Shown here: piece by piece, positions 9,180-18,166 of the stretch
How positions within the stretch are numbered: the first letter of the stretch is position 1
How the letters are laid out: every line of letters begins with the position of its first letter
NCBI GenBank assembly: GCA_029261995.1
Contig: JAJDAF010000036.1
Location: 248,001 to 312,000 of the forward strand
DNA length: 64,000 bases
From: Candidatus Zhuqueibacterota bacterium
GTDB lineage: Bacteria > Zhuqueibacterota > Zhuqueibacteria > Oceanimicrobiales > Oceanimicrobiaceae
Reading direction: 5' to 3'
Made by a program: the position numbers and the translations under genes
Notes under the pieces: model-generated
Seen by the model: the letters and a program-made list of their open reading frames with translations, nothing else
Databases searched by the model: none
Told to the model about the DNA's origin: nothing

Positions 9180-10795
9180 ACACACCCATCAGTAAGCTGC
9201 CCGGCGCAAAGCCGCTGGTAGCCGACTATTTCGACAACTTCGAGCAGGTTGCCGAATTCTACAACGGCGACTATCGCCAGCCGGAAAACTTTCTACATCG
9301 CGCCGACGAAATCAAGGCGCGTGACCTGCCGTTGGCCAAACTGGTTCCCATTCTCAAAGAGCAAAACCAAAGCTACGGCTGCGGCCTGCAGACGCTGGAG
9401 AAAATAGACTGGCTGCTCGAACGCCGGGCTTGTGCCGTGGTTACCGGCCAGCAGACCGGCCTGTTCGGCGGCCCGCTGTTTACCATCTATAAAACCCTGA
9501 CCACCATCAAGCTGGCGGAGCGCCTGAGCCGCACCTGCGAGGGCTGCCATGTGCCCGTTTTCTGGCTTGCCTCCGACGACCACGACTTCCGCGAAGTCAA
9601 TCACATCAACATTCTGGACAAAGAGAATCAGCCGACGCGGATTCTCTACGATGGCCATCCGGCTGATTCTCGTCTGCCGGTTTCCAACGTCAAGCTCAGC
9701 GACAGGATTTCCGCTGCTCTGGACCAGCTTGATTCGGAAACCCATCCCAGCGACTTCAAGGATGCGGTCATGAACCGGCTGCGTGATGCTTATCAGCCTG
9801 GCGTCATATTCTCAACGGCGTTCGCAAAATGGCTTATGGCGCTGTTTGAGCCATTTGGTCTCATCATCATCGATGCCAGCGATGCGCGCATCAAAGCGCT
9901 GGCCAAACCGCTGTTTCGGAATGAGATCGCTGCAGGTTCGCCGTCCACACACGCAGCGCTGGCGGCCTCAGCACGCTTGCAGGAAAACGGCTACCATAAT
10001 CAGGTGCCGCTGCAGGATGGCTTTCTGAACCTGTTCCATACAGCACAAGAGCGCAACGCCATTGCTCACCAGGACGGTCAGTTTGCCGTCAGGAACACGC
10101 AGACGACATTTTCTGAATCAACCCTGCTGCAGGAAGTCGAGAGCCATCCCGAATTTTTCAGCCCGAACGTTATGCTGCGGCCGCTCTACCAGGATGCCCT
10201 GCTACCCACAATAGCCTATGTTGCGGGCACAGGCGAGGGCGCTTACTACGCGCAAATGAAGGGTATTTACGAGCACTTCGGAATTTCCATGCCGGTGATT
10301 TATCCGCGCAAGAGCCTGACTTTACTGGAGGGTAAGATCGCGAAAATTCTCGGCCGCTACGACCTGTCCGTGCGTGACTTCTGGCAGGATGGCGAGCATC
10401 TCGTCAACACAATTGCGAGAGCGCAGTTGCCTGACTCGCTGGAGCAGCAAATCGAGGCAACCCTGGCCTGCTTTGGCGAAAACCTGGAAGCACTGCAACA
10501 CACCGTTGCCGAATTTGACCCCACTTTGATCGATTTCATCAAGAATACGCGAGGCCGCCTGGAAGGCCAGGTTGATGGCATGCAGAAGAAAATCCTGCAG
10601 GCTTTCAAGAAACGCAATGATGTCATGCGACAGCAGATTCTGAAGGGGCAGAACAGCCTCTATCCCAACCGCCATTTGCAGGAACGGGAGCTGAATATTC
10701 TGCCTTATTTATTCAAGCACGGCTTCGGGTTCATTGACAAATTGTATGAAGCGATTGATATTTCGAGTTTTGAACATCAGGTAGTCGAGATTTGA
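9176..10795 (+). CDS. bshC: bacillithiol biosynthesis cysteine-adding enzyme BshC
   Basis: Catalyses the last step of bacillithiol synthesis, adding cysteine to glucosaminyl-malate. The 539-residue length is typical. The N-terminal Rossmann-like domain contains VVTGQQTGLFGGPLFTIYK (about 87-105) and VFWLASDDHDFREVNH (about 127-142), both hallmarks of BshC. The C-terminal coiled-coil part (about 400-500) is present. The start is TTG, overlapping the stop of the methyltransferase gene. It is followed by a toxin-antitoxin pair on the other strand and then by bshB1 and bshA, so all three steps of the pathway are encoded within 5 kb. Confidence 0.95.
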   Translation: MNTPISKLPGAKPLVADYFDNFEQVAEFYNGDYRQPENFLHRADEIKARDLPLAKLVPILKEQNQSYGCGLQTLEKIDWLLERRACAVVTGQQTGLFGGPLFTIYKTLTTIKLAERLSRTCEGCHVPVFWLASDDHDFREVNHINILDKENQPTRILYDGHPADSRLPVSNVKLSDRISAALDQLDSETHPSDFKDAVMNRLRDAYQPGVIFSTAFAKWLMALFEPFGLIIIDASDARIKALAKPLFRNEIAAGSPSTHAALAASARLQENGYHNQVPLQDGFLNLFHTAQERNAIAHQDGQFAVRNTQTTFSESTLLQEVESHPEFFSPNVMLRPLYQDALLPTIAYVAGTGEGAYYAQMKGIYEHFGISMPVIYPRKSLTLLEGKIAKILGRYDLSVRDFWQDGEHLVNTIARAQLPDSLEQQIEATLACFGENLEALQHTVAEFDPTLIDFIKNTRGRLEGQVDGMQKKILQAFKKRNDVMRQQILKGQNSLYPNRHLQERELNILPYLFKHGFGFIDKLYEAIDISSFEHQVVEI

Positions 10796-10832
10796 CGAGG
10801 ACATGAGGCAGGAGCTGATAGACAATGGTGAC

Positions 10833-11051
10833 TCACCTTTCCCGAGTCTCCCGTATGGCTTCGACGATTTGGTCGCGTGTTAGCGAGAGATCGACTCCTT
10901 CCACGTCCAGAGGGGATTCGTTCTTTGGAATTGGTTTTATGACAAACGATGTGCCATCTTTGCGCTTAATGATAACCTCGCCTTCTTTTCGTGCCTGGTC
11001 AAGGATCGAGGCAAATTTTTGTCTTGCTTCAGTAAATGTGTAGACTGTCAT
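10833..11051 (-). CDS. Phd/YefM-type antitoxin
   Basis: A 72-residue protein opening with TVYTFTEARQKFASILDQARKEGEVIIKRKDGTSFVI, the Phd/YefM DNA-binding fold: a beta strand, then an EAR-x(n)-L-A helix, then a strand with a K-x-D-G turn. The acidic C-terminal tail (about 45-72) would be the part that wraps and neutralises the toxin. Its ATG overlaps the last codon of the upstream PIN toxin gene by four bases. The order is toxin first, antitoxin second, the reverse of most vapBC operons. Confidence 0.87.
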   Translation of the reverse strand: MTVYTFTEARQKFASILDQARKEGEVIIKRKDGTSFVIKPIPKNESPLDVEGVDLSLTRDQIVEAIRETRER

Positions 11052-11446
11052 TGGGTTATCTCTATGATTTTAACGCGGCAACGCTTTGCAGCAGCAACAA
11101 GGCCGCGATCGAGTGAAACAAGCGGGGCGTTAAACTTGATGGCGCACGCAATAAAATAAGCGTCATACGCGTAGATTCCCAGCCTGTGCGATATCTCGAT
11201 GGCAGTTTTCAACTCGATTTCGCATAACCGAATCGGAATCTGGTCGTAATATTTTAGAGCAGCCAAACTTTCAGACAAGGTCACTTGTTTTCGTTTGAAC
11301 ATTGCAGAGAAGGCATTTCCAATTTTCCAGTGAAGCGCAAGCGGAGCAAGAAGTTCTCTACCTTTTGTAAGCTGAATTAATCTATCCCTGTGCTCCTCTT
11401 TCGTGATCACAGCGATGATTACAGAAGTATCGACAACCAAACTCAC
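11048..11446 (-). CDS. PIN-domain (VapC-like) toxin
   Basis: A 132-residue PIN-domain ribonuclease. Starting at GTG 11446 gives SLVVDTSVIIAVITKEEHRD, the usual PIN N-terminus with the first catalytic aspartate at residue 6. The second acidic cluster is near YAYDAYFIACAI (about 103) and the last near SLDRGLV (about 116). A longer frame reaches 11479, but its first residues would overlap a perfect palindrome (11462-11475) that is better explained as the operator. A GAGAG ribosome-like site lies upstream of the GTG. Expected activity is cleavage of a specific RNA, blocked by the downstream Phd-type antitoxin. The pair interrupts the bsh gene group. Confidence 0.88.
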   Translation of the reverse strand: MSLVVDTSVIIAVITKEEHRDRLIQLTKGRELLAPLALHWKIGNAFSAMFKRKQVTLSESLAALKYYDQIPIRLCEIELKTAIEISHRLGIYAYDAYFIACAIKFNAPLVSLDRGLVAAAKRCRVKIIEITQ

Positions 11447-11461
11447 TACTCTCTCGCAATA

Positions 11462-11475
11462 TGTACAATTGTACA
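11462..11475. promoter_or_regulatory. palindromic operator of the toxin-antitoxin pair
   Basis: TGTACAATTGTACA is a perfect 14-base palindrome, 15 bases upstream of the toxin GTG on the minus strand. Read on that strand it contains TACAAT, a good -10 hexamer, with TTCAAT 17 bases further upstream as a weak -35. Autorepression by the toxin-antitoxin complex through a palindrome over the -10 is the norm for such operons, which is the inference here. Confidence 0.65.
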
Positions 11476-11597
11476 GCAAGTAAGTATATTATTGAACCAA
11501 ACGCAAGTGAAAACACATTCAAAGCCATTCCATTTGAATTTGACTTCACGCACATCCTTGAAAGACCCTGAGCGCAATCTTGTTAAGCAGAAATGAC

Positions 11598-12353
11598 ATG
11601 AATACCACAACCGAAACCCAACTAGACCTGCTCGCCTTCGGCGCCCACCCGGACGATGTCGAGCTCACCTGTGCCGGCACCGTCATCAAGCTCGGCAAAA
11701 TGGGCTACAAAACCGGCGTGATTTCGTTGACTCAGGGTGAGATGGGCACGCGCGGCTCGCGCGAAATCCGGGAGCAGGAGTTCGCGAATGCCGGCAAGAT
11801 CATGGGGCTGCACACACATAAAATGCTGGACATCCCTGATGGCGGTGTCGCTGTCACATCGGAAAACAAGATGAAGGTCATTCGCGAGATCCGGCGCTAT
11901 CGCCCGAAGATTGTGTTCACCTCCTACTGGAAGGTGCGCCATCCCGACCACGGCCATGGTTCGCACCTGGTGCGGGAAGCCGCATTTCTCGCCGGCCTCA
12001 AGAAAATCGAGACCGGCCAGCCGGCCTGGCGGCCACACCGGATGTTGTACTACGCCAGCCGTTTCGAATTCGAGCCATCGTTTATTGTCGATATTACCGA
12101 GGCGCACGAGCAAAAGCTGGAAGCGATTCGAGCCTACAAATCGCAATTCCACAATCCGGACAAGGCGCAGTTTGGAGAAGATGAAACCAACATCAGCAGC
12201 CCGGAATTTTTCGAAAACATCATCACGCGCGCCAAACAATATGGCTCGTACATTGGCGTAGAATATGCCGAGCCGTTTCTGGTGCGTGAGCCGATGCGTA
12301 TTGACGATCCGGTTGCAATGTTTGGCCCTGAGTATTTGAAAGCATTTCAATAA
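11598..12353 (+). CDS. bshB1: bacillithiol biosynthesis deacetylase BshB1 (PIG-L family)
   Basis: Removes the acetyl group from N-acetylglucosaminyl-malate, the second step of bacillithiol synthesis. The 251-residue zinc hydrolase shows LAFGAHPDDVELTCAGT (about 11-27) with the His-Pro-Asp-Asp zinc and base residues, and RHPDHGHGSHLVREAAFLA (about 114-132) with the third zinc histidine. The spacing and the QGEMGTRG and DIPDGGV segments are those of BshB1 rather than mycothiol or glycan deacetylases. The start is ATG 11598; a TTG at 11580 is in frame but adds nothing conserved. bshA follows 67 bases later on the same strand. Confidence 0.94.
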   Translation: MNTTTETQLDLLAFGAHPDDVELTCAGTVIKLGKMGYKTGVISLTQGEMGTRGSREIREQEFANAGKIMGLHTHKMLDIPDGGVAVTSENKMKVIREIRRYRPKIVFTSYWKVRHPDHGHGSHLVREAAFLAGLKKIETGQPAWRPHRMLYYASRFEFEPSFIVDITEAHEQKLEAIRAYKSQFHNPDKAQFGEDETNISSPEFFENIITRAKQYGSYIGVEYAEPFLVREPMRIDDPVAMFGPEYLKAFQ

Positions 12354-12420
12354 GAACGGAGGCCGGACACAATGTGCTTCTTCTGCCAACTGCTTACTGT
12401 AAGCTGAAAACTGAGGTTCT

Positions 12421-13539
12421 ATGAAAATAGCAATCGTTTGTTATCCCACCCACGGGGGCAGCGGCGTCGTCGCTTCGGAGCTGGCCCTGGGTTTGGCCGA
12501 ACGCGGGCACGAGATTCACATCGTGAGCTACGCCACGCCTTTCAGGCTGCGTTCGTTCAGCCAAAATGTTTATATCCATGAAGTCGAAGTCGCCTCCTAT
12601 CCGTTGTTTAAGTATCCACCATACGCACTCGGCCTGGCCACCACGCTGGCCGACATTCACGAACAATATGACCTCGACTTGATTCACGCGCACTACGCGG
12701 TCCCGCACGCCGCCAGCGCCTTTCTGGCGAAGCAGGTTCTGCGATCCGACAAAATCAAAGTCATCACCACCCTGCACGGAACAGACATCACCCTGGTGGG
12801 CGCTGACAAATCATTTCATCGGGTCATCAAATTCAGCATAGAGGAGTCGGACGGCGTCACCGCGGTGTCCAACTTCCTGCGCCGGCGAACCATGAAAGAA
12901 TTCGATATCGAGCGCGATATCCGTGTCATCTACAATTTCATCGACACCAGGAAGCCGGACAAATTTAACGATTGTGCGCGGGAGCGTTATGCGCCTAACG
13001 GTGAAAAAATCATCATGCATGCCTCCAACTTCCGACCGGTCAAGCGCGTCAGTGACGTCGTAAGAATATTTGAACGAATCCAAAGAGAAATCCCGGCGAA
13101 GCTCCTCCTGATTGGAGAAGGTCCGGAGCGGCTGTTCGTAAAGCAATTGGTGAAGGAACTCGGCCTGAACGACCACGTTTGGTTTCTGGGCCAGCAGGAC
13201 TACATTGAGCAATTGCTCAATTGTGCCGACCTGTTCCTGCTGCCATCCGAACAGGAAAGTTTTGGTCTGGTGGCGCTGGAGGCCCATGTTTGCGGCGTTC
13301 CCGTTGTTGGTGCCGACACGGGCGGCATGCCGGAAGTCGTCAAACACGGCGAGACCGGCTTCCTGTTACCCGTCGGCGAAATCGCGCTCATGACCACCAA
13401 ATCACTGGCCCTGCTGACCGACGAACAACTGCACGCCCAATTCAGCAAGGCCGGTCGAAGCAGGGCGGTGACCTGCTTCGACCGGGAGCATATTATTCCG
13501 CAGTACGAAGCTTATTATGATGAAATCCTTGGGAAGTGA
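12421..13539 (+). CDS. bshA: N-acetyl-alpha-D-glucosaminyl L-malate synthase BshA (GT4)
   Basis: Joins N-acetylglucosamine from UDP-GlcNAc to L-malate, the first step of bacillithiol synthesis. The 372-residue GT-B enzyme begins MKIAIVCYPTHGGSGVVASE, the BshA signature with the glycine-rich loop. It has the acceptor-domain HAHYAVPHAASA segment near 98, and the GT4 E-x7-E motif SEQESFGLVALEAHVCG near 275-291. The stop overlaps a possible GTG start of the next gene (thioesterase), so the two are probably co-transcribed. With bshB1 and bshC close by, the cell should make bacillithiol as its main low-molecular-weight thiol. Confidence 0.95.
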   Translation: MKIAIVCYPTHGGSGVVASELALGLAERGHEIHIVSYATPFRLRSFSQNVYIHEVEVASYPLFKYPPYALGLATTLADIHEQYDLDLIHAHYAVPHAASAFLAKQVLRSDKIKVITTLHGTDITLVGADKSFHRVIKFSIEESDGVTAVSNFLRRRTMKEFDIERDIRVIYNFIDTRKPDKFNDCARERYAPNGEKIIMHASNFRPVKRVSDVVRIFERIQREIPAKLLLIGEGPERLFVKQLVKELGLNDHVWFLGQQDYIEQLLNCADLFLLPSEQESFGLVALEAHVCGVPVVGADTGGMPEVVKHGETGFLLPVGEIALMTTKSLALLTDEQLHAQFSKAGRSRAVTCFDREHIIPQYEAYYDEILGK

Positions 13540-13550
13540 GCGCAGACCTT

Positions 13551-13997
13551 ATGCCCGTTGACGCATTGAACGACTATCTGCACAAGCACATTCCACTCAC
13601 CAAAGCCATGCAAGCCAGAGTAGCCGAACATTCGGATACCTCCGTCACTCTCACCGCGCCGCTGGCGCCCAATATCAATCATCGCCACACGGTATTTGGC
13701 GGCAGCGCTTCTGCTCTGGCGCTGCTCGCGGGCTGGGCACTGCTCCACCTAAGGCTCGATGCCACGGATTTACGACCGCGACTGGTCATCCGGAAAAATT
13801 CAGTTGACTACACCAGGGCAATATCAAGTGATTTTCAAGCAATCAGCACGTTGACCGACGAAACGCAATGGCCTCGATTTCTTGACGCGCTGCGGAAGAA
13901 GTCGATCGCCCGCATCGATGTTTCCGTTGTGCTCACCTGCGAGGAGCGAGAAGTCGGCAGCTTTTCAGGGCAATATGTCGCGATGATGAATTCTTAG
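13551..13997 (+). CDS. YiiD_C-type thioesterase-like protein
   Basis: A 148-residue hot-dog fold protein similar to the C-terminal domain of YiiD: LNDYLHKHIPLTKAM at the N-terminus, LAPNINHRHTVFGGSASALALLAGWALL (about 40-67) forming the central helix, then RKNSVDYTRAI. Members are putative acyl-CoA thioesterases. ATG 13551 is chosen because the family starts just before the LxxYLHxHIPL element; a GTG at 13536 that overlaps the bshA stop would add five residues and is a real alternative. Its link with bacillithiol is only by position. Confidence 0.8.
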   Translation: MPVDALNDYLHKHIPLTKAMQARVAEHSDTSVTLTAPLAPNINHRHTVFGGSASALALLAGWALLHLRLDATDLRPRLVIRKNSVDYTRAISSDFQAISTLTDETQWPRFLDALRKKSIARIDVSVVLTCEEREVGSFSGQYVAMMNS

Positions 13998-14121
13998 CGT
14001 CTTATTCAAAAATTAGTGATAGGGTTTGAGATTGATGCACTAGATAGACGGAGCGTTGAGCGACAAGCGAAACTGAGATCTGTCCACGCTCCACGCTCAA
14101 CCACTTGGACAAAAAAGCCTC

Positions 14122-15534
14122 ATGCCGCAAACCACCCGCTCACATTCAATTAGAAACCGCCTGATCGTGCTTTTCACCTTGCAGGTCTTGCTCATTGTGC
14201 TCGTCGGCGGCATCTACCTGGACTGGCAAGTTGGCCAAACCCTGGAAGATGAACTGGGTCGCAAGCTTGAACGGCTTGCCAGCACTGCCGCTCTGCAAGT
14301 GGACGGTGAGCTGCTGCAAACCATGGCTCCCGGCGATGAAACAACCCGTACTTTCAGAAATCTGAAACTCCAGCTTGAAGCCCTGCGCAAAGCATCGGAC
14401 GCGCGCAGAATTTATGTTTTTGATTCGGCCCGGCGCAGCTTGCTCGACACAGATTCTTCCATGACCCTCGGCATGACCTACGCTTTTCTGCCGGTGACCC
14501 AAATTGAAATTTCAGGACTCGCGACTGGCGCGAGTCTGAGTTCCCCTCTGTTCCAGGGCAGCGATGGCCGCCTGTACAAAACCGGCTTTGCGCCAGTCAG
14601 CTCAAACGGCCGCGTGATCGCCAGCCTTGGACTCGAGGCCAGTGCTCAAACGCTCGATGCCATTCAGGTCGTGAGGCGGGACATGCTGTTTCTGGGGATT
14701 GTGGTCCTGGCAGGCTCAATTGTGCTGGCGATCTTCTTTTCAAGTCGGCTGACCACACCACTCAGCACGCTCAAGCGAGCTGCCGAAAAGATAGCCGCAG
14801 GTGATTACGACCACCCGATTCGCAGCGCGTCCAAAGATGAAATCGGCTTTCTTGGCCACACCATGGAAGACATGCGACGGGCGATTGTTCAGCGAGACAC
14901 ACGGCAAAAAACCATGCTGGCCGGCGTCGCTCATGAAATTCGGAATCCGCTCGGCGGCATCGAATTGTTCGCCGGCCTGCTGGCAAGCGAAGTCACGGAT
15001 GCGCAGGCACGTCAGGAGGCGCAAAAGATTCAAAAGGAAGTCCAGACTCTAAAGAAGATTGTCACCGACTTCCTGGACTATGCCCGCCCGCGGACACCAC
15101 GGCGCGAATCCTGTTCCATATCCGGAGTCCTCGATGAAGTCAAGATGCTGCTGGCGCCCGAACTCGAGAAAATTGAATTCATCTTAGAAAACGAAGAACA
15201 GTTCCCGAATGTCCTGATCGACCCCATGCACCTCAAGCAGGTAATGCTAAACCTTGTAAAAAACTCGGCCGATGCGATGGCGGCAGAGGGCACCATCCGC
15301 GTGTCTGCCACCAGCCAGGGCAACACGACTGAGATTCTGTTTTCCGACGACGGGCCAGGCATTGCGGCGGAACTTCGGCCCCGGATTTTCGAGCCCTTTT
15401 TCACGGGCAGGCAGCAGGGCACCGGCCTGGGACTCGCAATTGCCAAAACGCTGATCGAAGAGAACGGGGGGACAGTCCGCTTACGAGATGGCGAGCCGGC
15501 GACGTTTGAGATCTGTCTCCCCCGGGAAAATTAG
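14122..15534 (+). CDS. membrane sensor histidine kinase
   Basis: A 470-residue kinase, probably the partner of the sigma-54 activator that follows. A first membrane helix (about 13-33) leads to a periplasmic sensor region of about 150 residues (36-185) without a recognised ligand fold. The second membrane helix is at about 189-208 and a HAMP linker at about 209-258. The dimerisation domain carries the phospho-acceptor His271 in [13 protein letters not shown]. The ATPase domain has the N box (LVKNSADAM, near 381), G1 (DDGPGI, 409-414) and G2 (GTGLGLAI, 433-440). The periplasmic region suggests it senses the envelope, matching the exported products of the downstream genes. There is a 116-base gap to the regulator, which has its own promoter. 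Confidence 0.92.
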   Translation: MPQTTRSHSIRNRLIVLFTLQVLLIVLVGGIYLDWQVGQTLEDELGRKLERLASTAALQVDGELLQTMAPGDETTRTFRNLKLQLEALRKASDARRIYVFDSARRSLLDTDSSMTLGMTYAFLPVTQIEISGLATGASLSSPLFQGSDGRLYKTGFAPVSSNGRVIASLGLEASAQTLDAIQVVRRDMLFLGIVVLAGSIVLAIFFSSRLTTPLSTLKRAAEKIAAGDYDHPIRSASKDEIGFLGHTMEDMRRAIVQRDTRQKTMLAGVAHEIRNPLGGIELFAGLLASEVTDAQARQEAQKIQKEVQTLKKIVTDFLDYARPRTPRRESCSISGVLDEVKMLLAPELEKIEFILENEEQFPNVLIDPMHLKQVMLNLVKNSADAMAAEGTIRVSATSQGNTTEILFSDDGPGIAAELRPRIFEPFFTGRQQGTGLGLAIAKTLIEENGGTVRLRDGEPATFEICLPREN

Positions 15535-15583
15535 GCCACGACCATGGGCAAACGGGCGTGCCGGCCGGTGGGCAATATTGAGC

Positions 15584-15612
15584 TTGAAAAAAGTGCGGTG
15601 GTTCGGTATACT
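15584..15612 (+). promoter_or_regulatory. sigma-70 type promoter of the sigma-54 activator gene
   Basis: TTGAAA (15584-15589) and TATACT (15607-15612) are separated by exactly 17 bases, between the kinase stop (15534) and the regulator gene. Transcription would start near 15619, giving a leader of about 32 bases before the AUU at 15651. The -35 also carries the in-frame stop (TGA 15585-15587) that limits how far the regulator can extend upstream. Confidence 0.72.
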
Positions 15613-15650
15613 ATTCTACAACCTTATTAGAAGCCGAAAGGACCTCAGCC

Positions 15651-17036
15651 ATTCCCGAAAAAATCACATGCCTCATCGTTGAAGACAACGAAACCATGCG
15701 CCAAGGCATGGTGCGAGTCATTGCCAAACTTGGCCATCAGGTCATCGAAACCAGTGACGCAGAAGATGCGCTTGATAAGTTCAAAAACGCCCAAATTCAC
15801 CTTATGGTCACCGACTACAAGATGCTGGGCATGAACGGCATCGAGCTTCTGGCCGAAGTCAATAAATTGTCGCCCGAGACCGAAGTCATGATGGTGACTG
15901 CATTCGGCAGCATCGAACTGGCGGTGCAGGCGATGCAGCGTGGCGCCACGGATTTCATCACCAAACCCTTTTCACCAGATGAGCTTTCAGTTAAAGTCCA
16001 GCGGTTGGCTGAACATATTCACGCCAAGCAGGAATTGCGGCGGGTCTCCGATGAAAACCGGTATCTACGCGAGCAGGTAGAAGGTCAGTTCAATTTCGGG
16101 GAGATCATTGGTGAATCGGAGGCCATGCGAGCGATTTTCCGAACGGTAGAGAAAGTCGCCCGTGGTGACTCATCGGTGATCGTTTACGGCGAAAGCGGCA
16201 CGGGAAAGGAATTGGTGGCGCGCGCCATACACAAGGCCAGCCCGAGGCGCCAGAATGCCTTTGTGCGCGTCAACTGCGGCGCCCTGGCCGAGGGCGTGCT
16301 GGAATCGGAATTGTTTGGCCATGAGCGGGGCGCCTTCACCGGAGCGGTAAAACGCAGAAAAGGCCGCTTCGAACTGGCGCAAAACGGCAGCATCTTCCTT
16401 GATGAAATCGGCGACATTCCCCTGGGCACGCAGGTCAAACTTCTCAGGGTTTTGCAGGAACGCGAGTTCGAGCGTGTGGGCGGCGAGGAGACTTTGAATG
16501 TGGATGTCCGCATCATCGCGGCGACCAACAAGGACCTGCTCTCGGAAATCAAAAAAGGTCAGTTCCGTGAGGACCTCTACTACCGCTTGCACATCATTCC
16601 TATCCACCTGCCGCCTCTGCGCGAACGCAAAGACGACATCCCGTTCCTGGCCGACCATTTCATCAAAAAGCTCGGCAGTGATTTGAGCATGCCGCATCTC
16701 AGCATCACTCAGGAAGCACGCCAAAGGCTTCTCGAGTATGACTGGCCCGGTAATATCCGCGAGTTCGAGAATGTTCTCGAGCGTGCCGCCGTGCTCTCTG
16801 ACAATCAAGAGATTCATCCATCCGATTTGCCGCTGGTTGGAATATCCGCGGCAGATTCTCCGCCTGCCGGCAGCAATGAGCTTGACTTAACGCAGTCACT
16901 CGAGACGTTGGAAAAAAGCCTGTTGCAGAAGGCACTGGCCCAATCCAGAGGCGTTAAAAGCGAAGCCGCCAGATTGCTGGGCATCAAGACCAGCGCGTTC
17001 TACTACAAATTGGAGAAGTATGGTTTGAAGGACTAG
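15651..17036 (+). CDS. sigma-54-dependent response regulator (NtrC type), probable AUU start
   Basis: A 461-residue enhancer-binding activator. Receiver domain about 3-120, with acidic pair Glu11/Asp12, phospho-acceptor Asp55, Thr83 and Lys105 all present. The AAA domain covers about 150-390, with Walker A GESGTGKE and the GAFTGA loop that contacts sigma-54. A Fis-type helix-turn-helix lies at the C-terminus (SEAARLLGIKTSAFYYKLEKYG). The first ATG in frame (15696) would remove beta-strand 1 and the acidic pair. No ATG, GTG or TTG lies between it and the in-frame stop at 15585. ATT at 15651 follows GAAAGGA (15636-15642) with 8 bases between, so I choose it. Partner of the preceding kinase; two sigma-54 promoters follow. 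A base error in the assembly is the alternative. Confidence 0.9.
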   Translation: MPEKITCLIVEDNETMRQGMVRVIAKLGHQVIETSDAEDALDKFKNAQIHLMVTDYKMLGMNGIELLAEVNKLSPETEVMMVTAFGSIELAVQAMQRGATDFITKPFSPDELSVKVQRLAEHIHAKQELRRVSDENRYLREQVEGQFNFGEIIGESEAMRAIFRTVEKVARGDSSVIVYGESGTGKELVARAIHKASPRRQNAFVRVNCGALAEGVLESELFGHERGAFTGAVKRRKGRFELAQNGSIFLDEIGDIPLGTQVKLLRVLQEREFERVGGEETLNVDVRIIAATNKDLLSEIKKGQFREDLYYRLHIIPIHLPPLRERKDDIPFLADHFIKKLGSDLSMPHLSITQEARQRLLEYDWPGNIREFENVLERAAVLSDNQEIHPSDLPLVGISAADSPPAGSNELDLTQSLETLEKSLLQKALAQSRGVKSEAARLLGIKTSAFYYKLEKYGLKD

Positions 17037-17042
17037 CCGATT

Positions 17043-17058
17043 TGGCGCGGTAGTTGCT
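17043..17058 (+). promoter_or_regulatory. sigma-54 (-24/-12) promoter before the coiled-coil and beta-barrel genes
   Basis: TGGCGCG-GTAG-TTGCT at 17043-17058: GG at 17044-17045 and GC at 17056-17057 separated by 10 bases, one mismatch from the consensus TGGCACG-N4-TTGCW. Start of transcription is expected near 17069, about 99 bases before the ATG at 17168. It lies just after the stop of the sigma-54 activator gene. Confidence 0.65.
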
Positions 17059-17167
17059 GTCCGGTGGCTGACAGCAGAAACATCGGCTGAGTCATGACCA
17101 AAGAGGTATCTCGGCTCGTTTCTCAGATTGCGCTGCGGTTCGAGCGCATCAGATTTGGAGTTTGCCC

Positions 17168-18157
17168 ATGAATTTTGCCACAAGAATAGCCCTGTTAGCG
17201 ACAATGGCGGGTGTCCTGGCCGGCAACCTGGCAGCGCAGGAAGGGATGCAGCCGTCTGCCATCAACATCATCGAAGCCAAGCTGTCTGAGGTCAAAGCCA
17301 GCATCGTCGAAATGACACAGGAAGAAGAGACGCTGCGTCAGGAGATCGCTTCCAGGGCTCTCGTTATTCAGGAACTCAAGTCGAAAACACAACTCAACTA
17401 CTTGGAACGGCAGCGTTTGGAACGGCTCCTGCAGGAGTCGCAGGACCTGTCGGGCCAGATTTCACAACTTGCATTACAGGTACGGCGAGTGCAGGGCGCC
17501 AGAAATCAGCTTGCGATGGAGCTTCTGAAGCAGTATGAAGCTGAGATAAATCGGCAACTCAAAATGCTGGCGGACACGCAACTGGCGAAAGCCGTGCGCG
17601 ACTCAAGTTATCGCCGGATCGAGAGGTGGCGTCAACACCGGGACCAACTGCAGCAAGAACTTAAACGACCTTCGGATGCAGTCATGCCAATCCGGGAACT
17701 GCGCATTGAACAGCATGACACTCCAAAGAGAATCCGTCAAAAAGCAGACCTTCTGAGAGACCTGGAAGACAAGCAGCGTCAGTTTTCCGAACGCGTCGGC
17801 AAGCGAATAAATGAGCTGCAGAAAGAAGAGGATCTGCGTAACCGCATTGATGAACTCGTCACCGATCTCTCCCTTTTTGATCAACAGGAAGAAACGTTAG
17901 GCAACGTTGAAACCGGACAATCGGCCACCCTGGAATCGACCGAAGACTTTGCTGGTATCCGCCAGAATTCTCAGACGGATGCCTTTGTACTCATCGGACC
18001 GCCGGACTTCTCATTTTCAAGCCTGAGTGAGGGTGAGTTCGAAGACGTCATCCTGCAACTCAGACAGCAGCAAACTCTTGCTGATGCCCGCGCCGACAGT
18101 CTGGCCAGGCAAGCTGAAAGATTCAACAAAGCCGCAGATGACTTCCAGAAACAATAA
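17168..18157 (+). CDS. exported coiled-coil protein of unknown function
   Basis: A 329-residue protein with a signal peptide (MNFATRIALLATMAGVLAGNLAAQ, cleavage near residue 24). From about residue 35 to 240 it is almost entirely charged heptad-like helix (many E, Q, R, K and L with runs such as RQRLERLLQESQDL), so a long periplasmic coiled coil. A short low-complexity link follows, and a final helix from about 285. I do not recognise a family. ATG 17168 is preceded by GGAG at 17157-17160; a TTG at 17162 is less likely. The beta-barrel gene starts 9 bases after its stop, so a coiled-coil and outer-membrane pair is suggested, under the sigma-54 promoter at 17043. Confidence 0.82.
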   Translation: MNFATRIALLATMAGVLAGNLAAQEGMQPSAINIIEAKLSEVKASIVEMTQEEETLRQEIASRALVIQELKSKTQLNYLERQRLERLLQESQDLSGQISQLALQVRRVQGARNQLAMELLKQYEAEINRQLKMLADTQLAKAVRDSSYRRIERWRQHRDQLQQELKRPSDAVMPIRELRIEQHDTPKRIRQKADLLRDLEDKQRQFSERVGKRINELQKEEDLRNRIDELVTDLSLFDQQEETLGNVETGQSATLESTEDFAGIRQNSQTDAFVLIGPPDFSFSSLSEGEFEDVILQLRQQQTLADARADSLARQAERFNKAADDFQKQ

Positions 18158-18166
18158 AGGCAAGTA

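Noticed and set aside
14050-14100. Hairpin before the sensor kinase gene
   Set aside because: GGAGCG-TTGAGCG and CGCTCC-A-CGCTCAA repeat in an order that cannot nest into one stem; no T run. Could be chance.
15696-17036. Response regulator starting at ATG 15696
   Set aside because: It would lack the first strand and acidic pair of the receiver, while Asp55, Thr83 and Lys105 are all kept; a non-standard start explains more.
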